The translations under genes were made by a program, and so were the position numbers. From Pseudomonas putida (GTDB lineage: Bacteria > Pseudomonadota > Gammaproteobacteria > Pseudomonadales > Pseudomonadaceae), in the NCBI RefSeq assembly GCF_001941965.1, contig NZ_MKZO01000079.1, positions 124,001-188,000 on the forward strand: a stretch of DNA of 64,000 nt, read 5' to 3'. This document shows positions 50,919 to 59,640 of the stretch, in pieces (the stretch's first letter is position 1; each line of letters starts with the position of its first letter). A model generated the notes under the pieces. That model was not told the DNA's origin and made no database searches. It saw only the letters and a program-made list of their open reading frames with translations.

Positions 50919-51009
50919 CCTGTGGGAGCTGGCTTGCCAGCGATGAGGCCGGCACTGACATCGATGTTGTCAGGTCCGGCCCTATCGCTGACAAGCCAGC
51001 TCCCACAGG
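50919..51009. repeat. REPIN
   Basis: Inverted REP pair with a 28-nt centre between the FMN reductase and phnX genes. The right arm has one change (GCTGACAAGCC). Confidence 0.88.
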
Positions 51010-51033
51010 GGCCAATTTGTGCCAGGGATTGTC

Positions 51034-51789
51034 TTATACGGACTGTGGCATCTCACCCGCCGCCAGGCGCCGGTTGATATCCGCCACCACCTCCGGCAGC
51101 TCGTTGATCGTATCGATCAGGTAATGCGGCCGCGAGCCTTCGAACATGCCGTGAATCCGCTTGCGCTCACGCTCCAGCGTCCCGGCATCCAGCGCCTTGT
51201 AACCTTCATGGGTCAGCCCCAGGGCATTCCCCGAACACACCAGCGCCACCGTCCACATCCCGGCGCGACGGCCTTCGAGAATCCCCGGCACGGTGTCGTC
51301 CACCTTCACGCAGGCCGCCACGTCGTCGATACCCAGGGCGATCACGTTGGCCAGCGCCTGGGCCGGCCACGGGCGCCCATTCGGGGTTTCGTCGGTGGCC
51401 ACCACATGGTCGGCGACGTAGCCGTTCTTCTCGGCCAGTTCCACCACCTTGTCCATCACCACCTTCGGATAGCCCGAGCACGAGCCGATCTTCTCGATCT
51501 GCAGCGGCATGAAGCGGTTGTAGATGGCGGTGACATCGTCATCGCTCGGTGCCCGGCCAAACACCTTGCGGTAGCGCTCGGCGATCTGCGGTTGGTCGCA
51601 CAGGGTGCGGATATGATCCCACTTGCCCATGCCCATCGGCCCGCGGGCTTCGTCGATCGAGACCTGCACGTCGAACTCGGCGAACGCCTCGACGAAGATC
51701 TGCGTCGGGGCGAAGGAGCCGAAGTCGACGACGGTGCCGGCCCAGTCGAGAATCGCGGCTTGCAGCTGTTTCGGGTTGCTGTAATTCAT
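51034..51789 (-). CDS. phnX: Phosphonoacetaldehyde hydrolase PhnX
   Basis: 251 residues from the ATG at 51789 (AGGACA upstream). HAD-superfamily: nucleophile Asp15 in A-I-L-D-W-A-G-T, and the Schiff-base Lys56 in P-M-G-M-G-K-W-D-H-I-R that is specific to this enzyme. It splits phosphonoacetaldehyde into acetaldehyde and phosphate. Downstream of phnW with a 34-nt gap, forming the two-step pathway for 2-aminoethylphosphonate use. Confidence 0.94.
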   Translation of the reverse strand: MNYSNPKQLQAAILDWAGTVVDFGSFAPTQIFVEAFAEFDVQVSIDEARGPMGMGKWDHIRTLCDQPQIAERYRKVFGRAPSDDDVTAIYNRFMPLQIEKIGSCSGYPKVVMDKVVELAEKNGYVADHVVATDETPNGRPWPAQALANVIALGIDDVAACVKVDDTVPGILEGRRAGMWTVALVCSGNALGLTHEGYKALDAGTLERERKRIHGMFEGSRPHYLIDTINELPEVVADINRRLAAGEMPQSV

Positions 51790-51823
51790 TGCAATGTGTC
51801 CTGTGCGAATTCGATGAAGGGCT

Positions 51824-52930
51824 TCAGATTTCAGTGACATTCATTTCGTGCAGTACCTGGGCGACCGCCTCCACAGCGGCACGCATGCCGCCTTTGCCGA
51901 CACAACCGATACAGCCGACGCGGAAGGTTTCCACCTGGGTCAGCTTGCCCGGGTAGAGGATGTAGCCCTTGGCCTTGACCCGTTCGTAGAAGTCCTTGAA
52001 CTGGTAGCGGCTGTCCCGCGGGGCGTGGAAGGTGACGATGATCGGTGCCTGGATTTCTGCCGGCAGGAAGCTCTTGAAGCCCAGTCCGGCCATGGCCTCC
52101 AGCAGGGCCTTGCAGTTGTCGGCGTAGCGCTGGTGCCGGGTGGGCAGGCCGCCTTCCTCGTTGTACTGCCGCAGGGCTTCGTGCAGGGCGGCGACCACAT
52201 GGGTCGGCGGGGTGAAGCGCCACTGCCCGGTCCTGGCCATGTACTGGTGCTGGTCATGCAGGTCCATGGCCAGGGAGTGGCTGTTGCCGGCGGCGCCAGC
52301 CAGGGCGGCATTCTCGGCGAAGACGAAACCCATCCCCGGCACGCCTTCCAGGCACTTGCCGGAGGCGGCGATCAGCGCGGTGAAGGGGACTTGCGCGGCA
52401 TCGATCGGCAGGGCGCCGAAGGAGCTCATGGCATCGATGATCAGGCGCTTGCCATGGCGGGCCACGACCTGGGCGATCTCCGCCAGCGGGTTGAGGATGC
52501 CGGTGCTGGTTTCGCAGTGGATCAGGGCGACGTGGGTCACGCTCGGGTCGGCGGCCAGCAGTTGGTCGACGTCGGCGGCGGTGGTCGGCTGGTCCTCGGC
52601 GGTATGGAAGGTGCTGAACTCGCGGCCCAGGACCTGGCAGATCTTCGCCAGGCGCTGGCCGTAGGCGCCATTGACCAGCACCAGGACCTTGCCGTCGCGG
52701 GGCACCAGGGTGCCGATCGCCGCTTCCACGGCGAAGGTGCCGCTGCCTTGCAGGGGCACGCACTGGTGAGTCGCGCTGCCGTTGACGATACCCAGCAATT
52801 GCTCGCACAGGCTGGCGGTCAGCTGGTTGAAGTCGCGGTCCCAGGAGCCCCAGTCGGTGAGCATCGCCCGGCGGGTGCGCTCGGAGGTGGTCAGGGGGCC
52901 CGGGGTCAGCAGGAGCGGGGCGTTGCTCAT
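51824..52930 (-). CDS. phnW: 2-aminoethylphosphonate-pyruvate transaminase PhnW
   Basis: 368 residues from M-S-N-A-P-L-L-L-T-P-G-P (GAGGAA upstream). Class V aminotransferase: PLP Asp166 in L-I-I-D-A-M-S-S-F-G and Schiff-base Lys192 in A-A-S-G-K-C-L-E-G-V-P-G. It converts 2-aminoethylphosphonate and pyruvate to phosphonoacetaldehyde and alanine. The first gene of phnWX, divergent from a LysR regulator. Confidence 0.95.
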   Translation of the reverse strand: MSNAPLLLTPGPLTTSERTRRAMLTDWGSWDRDFNQLTASLCEQLLGIVNGSATHQCVPLQGSGTFAVEAAIGTLVPRDGKVLVLVNGAYGQRLAKICQVLGREFSTFHTAEDQPTTAADVDQLLAADPSVTHVALIHCETSTGILNPLAEIAQVVARHGKRLIIDAMSSFGALPIDAAQVPFTALIAASGKCLEGVPGMGFVFAENAALAGAAGNSHSLAMDLHDQHQYMARTGQWRFTPPTHVVAALHEALRQYNEEGGLPTRHQRYADNCKALLEAMAGLGFKSFLPAEIQAPIIVTFHAPRDSRYQFKDFYERVKAKGYILYPGKLTQVETFRVGCIGCVGKGGMRAAVEAVAQVLHEMNVTEI

Positions 52931-53042
52931 TGGGTATTCCTCGCAGCGGATGGCAGCAATCTGATGGGCGCTAGGTTGCAATTCCTCGATTCATCAATCA
53001 AATTGCTTGTTGTTATGCCAGCTATAAGTCAGGCCGATAGAA

Positions 53043-53906
53043 ATGAACCTGTTCCAGCTCCGCGCTTTCGATGCCGTTGCCCGTGAAGGCAGCTTCACCC
53101 GCGCCGCCGCGCGCCTGTTCATCAGCCAGCCGGCAGTGACCGGGCACGTCAAGGCACTGGAGGAGCACTACCAGATCACCCTGCTGCGGCGCACCGCCCG
53201 TCGGGTCGAGCTGACCGAGGAGGGCACCCGCCTGGCGGCCATCACCCGGGCGCTGTTCGGCCTGGCCGAGGAGGCCCAGGCCATGCTTGAAGCCAACCGG
53301 CAGTTGCTCACGGGCCGCCTGGAAGTGGCGGCGGACGGGCCGCACCGGGTCATGCCGATGCTGGCGCAGTTGCGCGAGCGCTACCCGGGGATCACCGTCA
53401 ACCTGCGCCTGGGCAATGCCCAGGAAACCCTGGCCGCGTTGCTCTCCGAGCATGCCGACGTGGCCGTGCTGACCGAGGTCGAGCCGCGCAAGGGCCTGTA
53501 CCTGCAAGGTCTTGAGCCCTCGCGGATCTGCGCCTTGCTCCCGGCCGGGCATGCCTGGGCAGGCAGCGCGGAAGAACTGCCGCTGGCCGGGCTGGACCGG
53601 CAGATCATGGTCCTGCGCGAGCCCAGCTCCATCACTCGCCGCACCTTCGACCAGGTCTGTGCCGATGCCGGGGTGCAGCCGCGGGTGGTGCTGGAACTGG
53701 ACAGCCGCGAGGCGGTGACCGAGGCCGTGGCGGCGGAGTTGGGCATCGGCATCGTCTCCTCGGCGGAGCTGGGCCACGACCCGCGGGTGGTGGCGCGACC
53801 GATCGCCGGCGGCGGGCTGGTCAACCAGCATATGCTCGGCTGCCTCGAGCGGCGCCGCGAACTGCGTCTGATCCAGGCGTTTCTCGGCCTGGCGCCGCAA
53901 CCCTGA
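53043..53906 (+). CDS. LysR-type regulator of phnWX
   Basis: 287 residues. The N-terminal HTH is F-T-R-A-A-A-R-L-F-I-S-Q-P-A-V-T-G-H-V, followed by the standard effector domain. It is divergent from phnW over a 112-nt intergenic region, so it very likely activates the 2-aminoethylphosphonate genes, as the equivalently placed LysR gene does in other pseudomonads. Confidence 0.85.
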   Translation: MNLFQLRAFDAVAREGSFTRAAARLFISQPAVTGHVKALEEHYQITLLRRTARRVELTEEGTRLAAITRALFGLAEEAQAMLEANRQLLTGRLEVAADGPHRVMPMLAQLRERYPGITVNLRLGNAQETLAALLSEHADVAVLTEVEPRKGLYLQGLEPSRICALLPAGHAWAGSAEELPLAGLDRQIMVLREPSSITRRTFDQVCADAGVQPRVVLELDSREAVTEAVAAELGIGIVSSAELGHDPRVVARPIAGGGLVNQHMLGCLERRRELRLIQAFLGLAPQP

Positions 53907-53953
53907 ATCTGGCTTAAGATGCGCGCACCCGGCACTACCAAGGCGAACCCCTG

Positions 53954-54970
53954 TTGAATACGGCGAAAGACACCATCTCCATGCAACTGGTGCGCGAGGC
54001 GCTCCTGCAAAGCTGCCCGCCGGGCGCGGCGACCGCCGAGGTGCTCAAGCGCGTGGGTATCGATGCGTCCCGGCTCGAACTGCCGCAAGCACGGGTTCCG
54101 GCCAGCGCCTATGCGCGGCTCTGGCGCCTGCTGGCGCGGCGTTGCAATGATGAATTCTTCTGCATGGACCCGCGCGGCCTGCGCAGCGGCAGCCTGGCGT
54201 ATCTGTGCCGCTCGTCCATGGCCCAGCCGACGGTCGGCGCGGCCCTGGCCTCGGGGCTGGAGTTCCTCACCCTGATGTTCGAGCACCTGCACCCGGTGCT
54301 GGTGCGCCAGCAGAGCCTGGCCGAGATCGTCATCGGCGAGCCCCGGCAGGAGGCGCGGCGGCCCTTCACCTACTTCACCTTCTGGATGATCGTGCATGGC
54401 GTCGCCTGCTGGCTGGCGGGGCGGCGGATTCCGATCCTGGCCATCGAGCTGCGCTGCGCCGAGCCGGATTTTTGCGATGACTACCGGGTGATGTTCTCGC
54501 AGAACCTGCAATTCTCGCGGCCGCGCACGCGGATGATCTTCGCCGCCGATTGCCTCGACCTGCCGGTCAGGCGCAGCGCCGAGGAATTGCAGCGGTTCCT
54601 GGCCCAGGCGCCGGGCAATATCCTGGTCAAGTACCGTGATCCCGAGAGCCTCGCGTGGCGGATCAAGGATGACCTGCGCCAGCGGCCTGCCGGGCAATGG
54701 CCGGAAACCGAGGCCCTGGCCCAGAGCCTGTGCATCTCCGCCTCGACCCTGCGCCGCCGCCTGGCGGACGAGGGGCAGAGCTACCAGGCGCTCAAGGACA
54801 GCCTGCGCAAGGAGCTGGCGATCGGCTGGCTGGCACAGCCGGAGCTGAGCTTTGCCGAGATCGCCGAGCGCCTGGGGTTTGCCGATGTGAGTTCGTTCCA
54901 CAAGGCATTTCGCAAATGGTCGGGGAGCAACCCGGGGCACTACCGGACGCTGGTGCTGGCCAGTTCCTGA
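53954..54970 (+). CDS. AraC-family transcriptional regulator
   Basis: 338 residues from the TTG at 53954 (AAGGCG about 10 nt upstream); an ATG at 53981 would shorten it by nine residues. An arabinose-binding-like N-terminal domain of the OruR/ArgR-type AraC group precedes the double HTH: A-Q-S-L-C-I-S-A-S-T-L-R-R-R-L and F-A-E-I-A-E-R-L-G-F-A-D-V-S-S-F-H-K-A-F-R-K-W. It is 83 nt upstream of the fourth NEL gene on the same strand and could control it. Confidence 0.85.
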   Translation: MNTAKDTISMQLVREALLQSCPPGAATAEVLKRVGIDASRLELPQARVPASAYARLWRLLARRCNDEFFCMDPRGLRSGSLAYLCRSSMAQPTVGAALASGLEFLTLMFEHLHPVLVRQQSLAEIVIGEPRQEARRPFTYFTFWMIVHGVACWLAGRRIPILAIELRCAEPDFCDDYRVMFSQNLQFSRPRTRMIFAADCLDLPVRRSAEELQRFLAQAPGNILVKYRDPESLAWRIKDDLRQRPAGQWPETEALAQSLCISASTLRRRLADEGQSYQALKDSLRKELAIGWLAQPELSFAEIAERLGFADVSSFHKAFRKWSGSNPGHYRTLVLASS

Positions 54971-55053
54971 GGCGTCCTTGCGGCAGCCTTTCCGACTGTC
55001 AGGCAGCGATCCCTCATCCCTAGGCTTCCGGCTCCCATCCCGAGGAGCCACCC

Positions 55054-58000
55054 ATGACCGATCCTATCCCGCTTACCGACGCCCGTGCGCTTGACCGTTT
55101 CATAGCCGGCAACACCCCCGCCTGGCTGCGCAGCGCCTCCAGCGAGCAGCTTGAGCAACTGCACCAGAGCCTGTCCAGCCACCACCGCCACCAGGCCCGG
55201 GTCGGCGAGCTGCTGGCGCGCATCCAGGCGCCGGAAGACTTTGCCATGCCGCGCTTGCTCGATGTACTGCGCGAACTCGGCTGCACGCCGCAACCCGCCC
55301 AGGCGCTGTGGCGCGATATCCGCCTGCGCGTGGAAATGCCGGTGTTCCGCATTACCGATGTCGATCTGCCAAGCTTCCATCACTACCCTGTGGACAGCGA
55401 CCTGCTGGGCCGGCTGCTGCGCAACTTCAACGAGGACGAGGCCCGGGACGGCGCCCATTACCCGGGCTCCGGCATCGTCGAGGGCGGCCGCCTGCTGGCT
55501 TGCGCGCCGGCCGAGGTGGCGGCGCGTTGCCGCACGCTGGACCTGGGCGGCCAGTACCAAAGGCACCTGCGCGAGGTGCTGACCCCGGACGACCTTGACC
55601 GCCGCCAGGAGGTCATCGAATGTCTGCGCGACGACAAGCGTGCGGCACTCGCCGCCCATGCCCGCTGCGCCTGCCTCAAGGGCGAGATCGACGGGGACGC
55701 CGAACGCCTGCTGCTGGACCTGGCCGACGGTCGTGCGGTATCCCGTGATGTCAGCCCTGGTCATCTGCAACTGCTGGGTTTCGACGTGCAGGGTGCGTTG
55801 CTGCTGGAAATGGCCGCGACCCATCCGCGCCTGCCAGGCCAGGTGCTGCTCTACCTGCCCAACGACCCCAACCGTACGTTGCACCAGTGCGAATCCCTGG
55901 CGCTGCTTGACGATGAACTGGCGTCCCAGCTGCGCCATCCCCCCTACGCCGAGTTCTTCACCCGGCAACTGCAACCGGACGACCGCCTGAGCTTCCTTGG
56001 CAAGCTGCAGTCCTGCCTGCAAGCCCCTTCGCCGGCGCTGCAGGCGCAAGGCGTGGCGATCGGCTCAAGGCCGTTCGAATGGCAGGCGCAGCGGCAGATC
56101 GCCCGGATCAAGTCCGATGCGGCGCAGTTGCTGGTGCCCACCGCAGCGGTCGACCAGGCCCTGTTTCGCCAGCGGATCGAGGCCCTGAAGTCCGCCGGCC
56201 TCGCCGTGGGTGGCCTGCTTGCCTCGTTCATCCCCGGCGTCGGGGAATTCATGCTGGTCGGGTTGGTCAAGGATGTCCTGAGCGAAGTCTATGAGGGCGT
56301 GGTCGACTGGAGCCACGGCCAATGCCAGGAAGCCCTTGATCATCTGCTCGGCGTGGTCGGCAACCTGGCGATCACCGCGTTGATCGGTGCCGGTGTCGGT
56401 GTGGTCGTGCGCGAGTTGCAGCGCAGCAGCTTCGTCGATGGCCTGCTGCCGGTGCTGCATGGCGATGGCCGGCAGCGGCTGTGGTCGGCGGAGCGCGCCC
56501 GTCACCAGGTGCCGCTGGCGCTGACGCGGCCGGCGGATGCCGATGGCCTGGTGCGGGTCCAGGGCCGGCATTGGTGGCGTCGTGGTGAACAGGTGTTCGA
56601 AGTGCAGCAGGCGGCGCCGCAGGCCCGCTGGCGCATCGTCCATCCGTCGCGCCCGGGCGCCTGGACGCCAGAGCTCACCGGCAACGGCGACGGCGCCTGG
56701 TGGCATGCCGGCGAGGATCCGCTGCAATGGCAGGGCAGCGCCGCGTTGCTCCGGCGTTTCGGGCCGCGCACCGACGGCTTGACGGCGGCGGCCTGCGAAC
56801 AGGTGGCGGCGATCTGCGGCCACGACGAGGCGAGCTTGCGTGGCCTGTTGGTGGAGCGTCGGCCCATGCCGGTGGAACTGGTCCAGGTGGTCGCGGATTT
56901 CAGCCTGGATGCGCGCATCGCCGACTTCTTCGAACAACTGGCCGAGGGCGCAGCGCTCGAACGCCTGGATCCCGAACTCTGTGCCGCCCTGCGTGCGCTG
57001 CGCCCGGGGAGCGCTGAAGAGCGGGTGACCTGGAATGCCGAGGCGCGGACCTTGCAGCCGCTGTTGTTCGAACACCTGGCGCAGCGCTTGGCCCCGGTGC
57101 TCGACGCCGACGGGCTGCGTGTCCAGCGACTGTTCCCCGGCCTGCCCGAACGTTTCGTCGAGGCCCTGCTGGACGAGGCCGGGATGCTGGACGGCGAGCG
57201 GCGCCTGCCCCTGGAACTCCAGGAAAAGGCCCGCCGGACACTGCATGAGGTGCGTGTCCTGCAGGCCGTGGAAGGTCTCTACCTCGACAGCCGCTGTACC
57301 AGCGATACCGTGCGCATGGCGTTTTCGCTGTTTCGCAGTCTCTCGCAATGGCCCCGCGGCCTGAGTTTCGAACTGCGCGAAAACACCGTCGACGGGCCGG
57401 TGCTGGAGCGCATACTGCCGCTGGCCGAAGCCCGCGAAGTACGGGTGCTGGTGGGTGCCCACGGGCATTTCCGCGCGTATGAAACCAATGGCACGGCCCT
57501 GGGCGAGGCGGGCGGCAGCCTGTTCCAGGCCCTGGTGGACGGACTCGACGCGCGGCAGCGGGCGGCACTGGGCTGCAACGATGCGACCGCCATGCTGATC
57601 CTCCTGCGCCAGCAGGCCGACATCGATCGCCAGCGTCTGCCCGGCCTGCTCGGCATCAGCCGGGCGCCCGCGTACTTCCGTTCGCCCCAACGGCTGGCCG
57701 ACGGACGCCGCGGCTACCCCCTCAGTGGTCGCGGGCGACCTGGCAGCAGCACGCTGACCAGCATGGTGCGCACGCTCTATCCGGGTTTCAGTGAGCTGGA
57801 AGCGAGTATCTGGCTGGACGAAATCCAGCAGCTGCATGGCGATCCCATGGGCGTCCTGTTGCGTGGCCAGGAAAGCCTGCGCAGTCTCGACCAGGCGTTG
57901 TCCCGTTGGGTGCAGGACACCCCGTTGCTGGGCCGCGGTGCACGGCGCCGCGTGGCTGACGAAATCCGCCGTTGCTGGTGCCGGCAGACTGCCGCAGTGC

Positions 58001-59499
58001 TGGATGTGGAGGGGCGCGTCATGGGCTACCGCCTGCGCCTGTCGCGCTCCCTCGCTGGCGACTTGCCGGAGCTGCCGGAAGCCGTGGACTTTTCCCATGT
58101 GCTGGAGCTGAACCTGTCCGCAGCCAACCAGGGCAACCGGGTCAATGGCTTCCTGCAACGCTTTACCCGCCTGCGCTGCCTCGATCTCGGCACGAACGCC
58201 TGCGACGAGATTCCGCCGGCCCTGGCCAGCATGCCCGGGCTGCAGGAGCTGTACCTGGATGGCAACCAGATCCGCTTCACCGATAGCGCTCAGGCCACCC
58301 TGTCGGCGCTGCCGCGCCTGGAAGTGCTGACCCTGGACCGTAACCCGCTCGGCCGGGTGCCGGACATTCGTCCGCTGTTGCGTTTGCGCCGCCTGAGCCT
58401 GCGCGGTACGGGCATCGCGGCCTTGCCCGAGGGCCTGGTCAGCCGGTCGTTCCTCGAACTGGCCGATCTGCGTGGCAATGAGCTGGAAGCGCTGCCGGAG
58501 ACGTTCTTCGCCGCCCCCGCGCGGATTCGCAGCGCCACCGTGCTGTTTGGCAACCCCTTGCGGCGGGAGGTGCGCGAGCGTTTGTGGACGGCGGGCGAGC
58601 AAGACGGCATGCGTGCCGACCAGGACGAGAGCGATGGCCTGCGCGAGCAATGGCTGGCCGGCATGCATGACGACCTGCTGCGCGAGCGCGACGAGCAATG
58701 GCAAAGCCTGCGCGATGAACCGGGTTCGGCGGCGTTCTTCAGCCTGGTGGGCAACCTCCTGGAGACCGCCGAGTACCGCCTGGCGCCGGAGCATCTGCGC
58801 GAGCGGGTCTGGCAGATGATCGGCGCGGCGGTGGAGAACACCGCGTTGCGCCAGTCGCTGTTCGAACTGGCCAGTGCGCCGACCACCTGTGTGGACAGCG
58901 TGTCAGCCAGCTTCAGCGTGCTCGATGTGCGTCTGCAGGTCAGCCAGGCGGCCGCCCGCGCGCCCGAGGGCGAGCAGGACAAGGCGCTGCTGGCGTTCGC
59001 CCGCCGGCTGTTCCGCCTCGACCGGGTGGAAAAGCATGCCTTGCAGGTGATCAGCCGGCGGCGCCTGACGGGCGAGCTGGTGGACGAGGTTGAAGTCAGC
59101 CTGGCCTTCCGGGTGCGCCTGGCCGAGGCCTTGCAGTTGCCCGGACAGCCTCGGCATATGCAGTTCGGTGATATTGCCGGGGTCTCCGAAGCCGACCTGG
59201 AGGCGGCCCGGGCAGCGGTCGAATCCGCCGAAGCCGGGCCGGAACTGGCCGACTTCATCGCCCGCCAGGACTTCTGGATCGAGCATTTGCGCGAGCGTCA
59301 CGCCGCGGATTTCCGGCGTATCGAAGCGCGTTTCTGGGAGCGCCTCGAACGTCTGTGCGAGGCCCAGACGCAGGTGCCGGTGCCGGAGGGCGACTACCTC
59401 GAGCGCATGAACCAGCTCGGCACGGAGCGTGAGCAGGCCCTCCACGAGCAAGCCCGGATCTTCACCGGGCAGGCCCTGGAGGCCGGCGAACAGCGCTGA
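55054..59499 (+). CDS. LRR protein with C-terminal NEL-type E3 ubiquitin ligase domain (short form)
   Basis: 1481 residues. CGAGGAG precedes the ATG. Same plan as the two left-end paralogues but with only one LRR block (about 1013-1169) and a shorter N-terminal region lacking the H/Y-P-K-V-W-N-x-G-G-W-Y-E-E motif. Two hydrophobic segments lie at about 380-419 (A-G-L-A-V-G-G-L-L-A-S-F-I-P-G-V-G) and 431-452. The GYPLSG motif before the LRR is kept. The NEL catalytic Cys1279-Val-Asp1281 is present in a T-T-C-V-D context. No signal peptide. It is 43 kb from the tandem array, so the family has spread within this region. Confidence 0.88.
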   Translation: MTDPIPLTDARALDRFIAGNTPAWLRSASSEQLEQLHQSLSSHHRHQARVGELLARIQAPEDFAMPRLLDVLRELGCTPQPAQALWRDIRLRVEMPVFRITDVDLPSFHHYPVDSDLLGRLLRNFNEDEARDGAHYPGSGIVEGGRLLACAPAEVAARCRTLDLGGQYQRHLREVLTPDDLDRRQEVIECLRDDKRAALAAHARCACLKGEIDGDAERLLLDLADGRAVSRDVSPGHLQLLGFDVQGALLLEMAATHPRLPGQVLLYLPNDPNRTLHQCESLALLDDELASQLRHPPYAEFFTRQLQPDDRLSFLGKLQSCLQAPSPALQAQGVAIGSRPFEWQAQRQIARIKSDAAQLLVPTAAVDQALFRQRIEALKSAGLAVGGLLASFIPGVGEFMLVGLVKDVLSEVYEGVVDWSHGQCQEALDHLLGVVGNLAITALIGAGVGVVVRELQRSSFVDGLLPVLHGDGRQRLWSAERARHQVPLALTRPADADGLVRVQGRHWWRRGEQVFEVQQAAPQARWRIVHPSRPGAWTPELTGNGDGAWWHAGEDPLQWQGSAALLRRFGPRTDGLTAAACEQVAAICGHDEASLRGLLVERRPMPVELVQVVADFSLDARIADFFEQLAEGAALERLDPELCAALRALRPGSAEERVTWNAEARTLQPLLFEHLAQRLAPVLDADGLRVQRLFPGLPERFVEALLDEAGMLDGERRLPLELQEKARRTLHEVRVLQAVEGLYLDSRCTSDTVRMAFSLFRSLSQWPRGLSFELRENTVDGPVLERILPLAEAREVRVLVGAHGHFRAYETNGTALGEAGGSLFQALVDGLDARQRAALGCNDATAMLILLRQQADIDRQRLPGLLGISRAPAYFRSPQRLADGRRGYPLSGRGRPGSSTLTSMVRTLYPGFSELEASIWLDEIQQLHGDPMGVLLRGQESLRSLDQALSRWVQDTPLLGRGARRRVADEIRRCWCRQTAAVLDVEGRVMGYRLRLSRSLAGDLPELPEAVDFSHVLELNLSAANQGNRVNGFLQRFTRLRCLDLGTNACDEIPPALASMPGLQELYLDGNQIRFTDSAQATLSALPRLEVLTLDRNPLGRVPDIRPLLRLRRLSLRGTGIAALPEGLVSRSFLELADLRGNELEALPETFFAAPARIRSATVLFGNPLRREVRERLWTAGEQDGMRADQDESDGLREQWLAGMHDDLLRERDEQWQSLRDEPGSAAFFSLVGNLLETAEYRLAPEHLRERVWQMIGAAVENTALRQSLFELASAPTTCVDSVSASFSVLDVRLQVSQAAARAPEGEQDKALLAFARRLFRLDRVEKHALQVISRRRLTGELVDEVEVSLAFRVRLAEALQLPGQPRHMQFGDIAGVSEADLEAARAAVESAEAGPELADFIARQDFWIEHLRERHAADFRRIEARFWERLERLCEAQTQVPVPEGDYLERMNQLGTEREQALHEQARIFTGQALEAGEQR

Positions 59500-59640
59500 T
59501 CCGCAGGCCGCCGGCGCACCGGCAATGGCCAAACCGGTCAGCCAGATTGACAGCTTTGACCATTGCCGCGCCGCCGCACCGGGGGGACTATTTCCAGACC
59601 TTCGAATTCCTTCCAAAAATAACAACGGGGAGTCTGGCGA

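Noticed and set aside
27329..51009. CRISPR array
   Set aside because: The recurring GCTGGCAAGCCAGCTCCCACA units are scattered inverted pairs (REPINs), not regularly spaced direct repeats with unique spacers.
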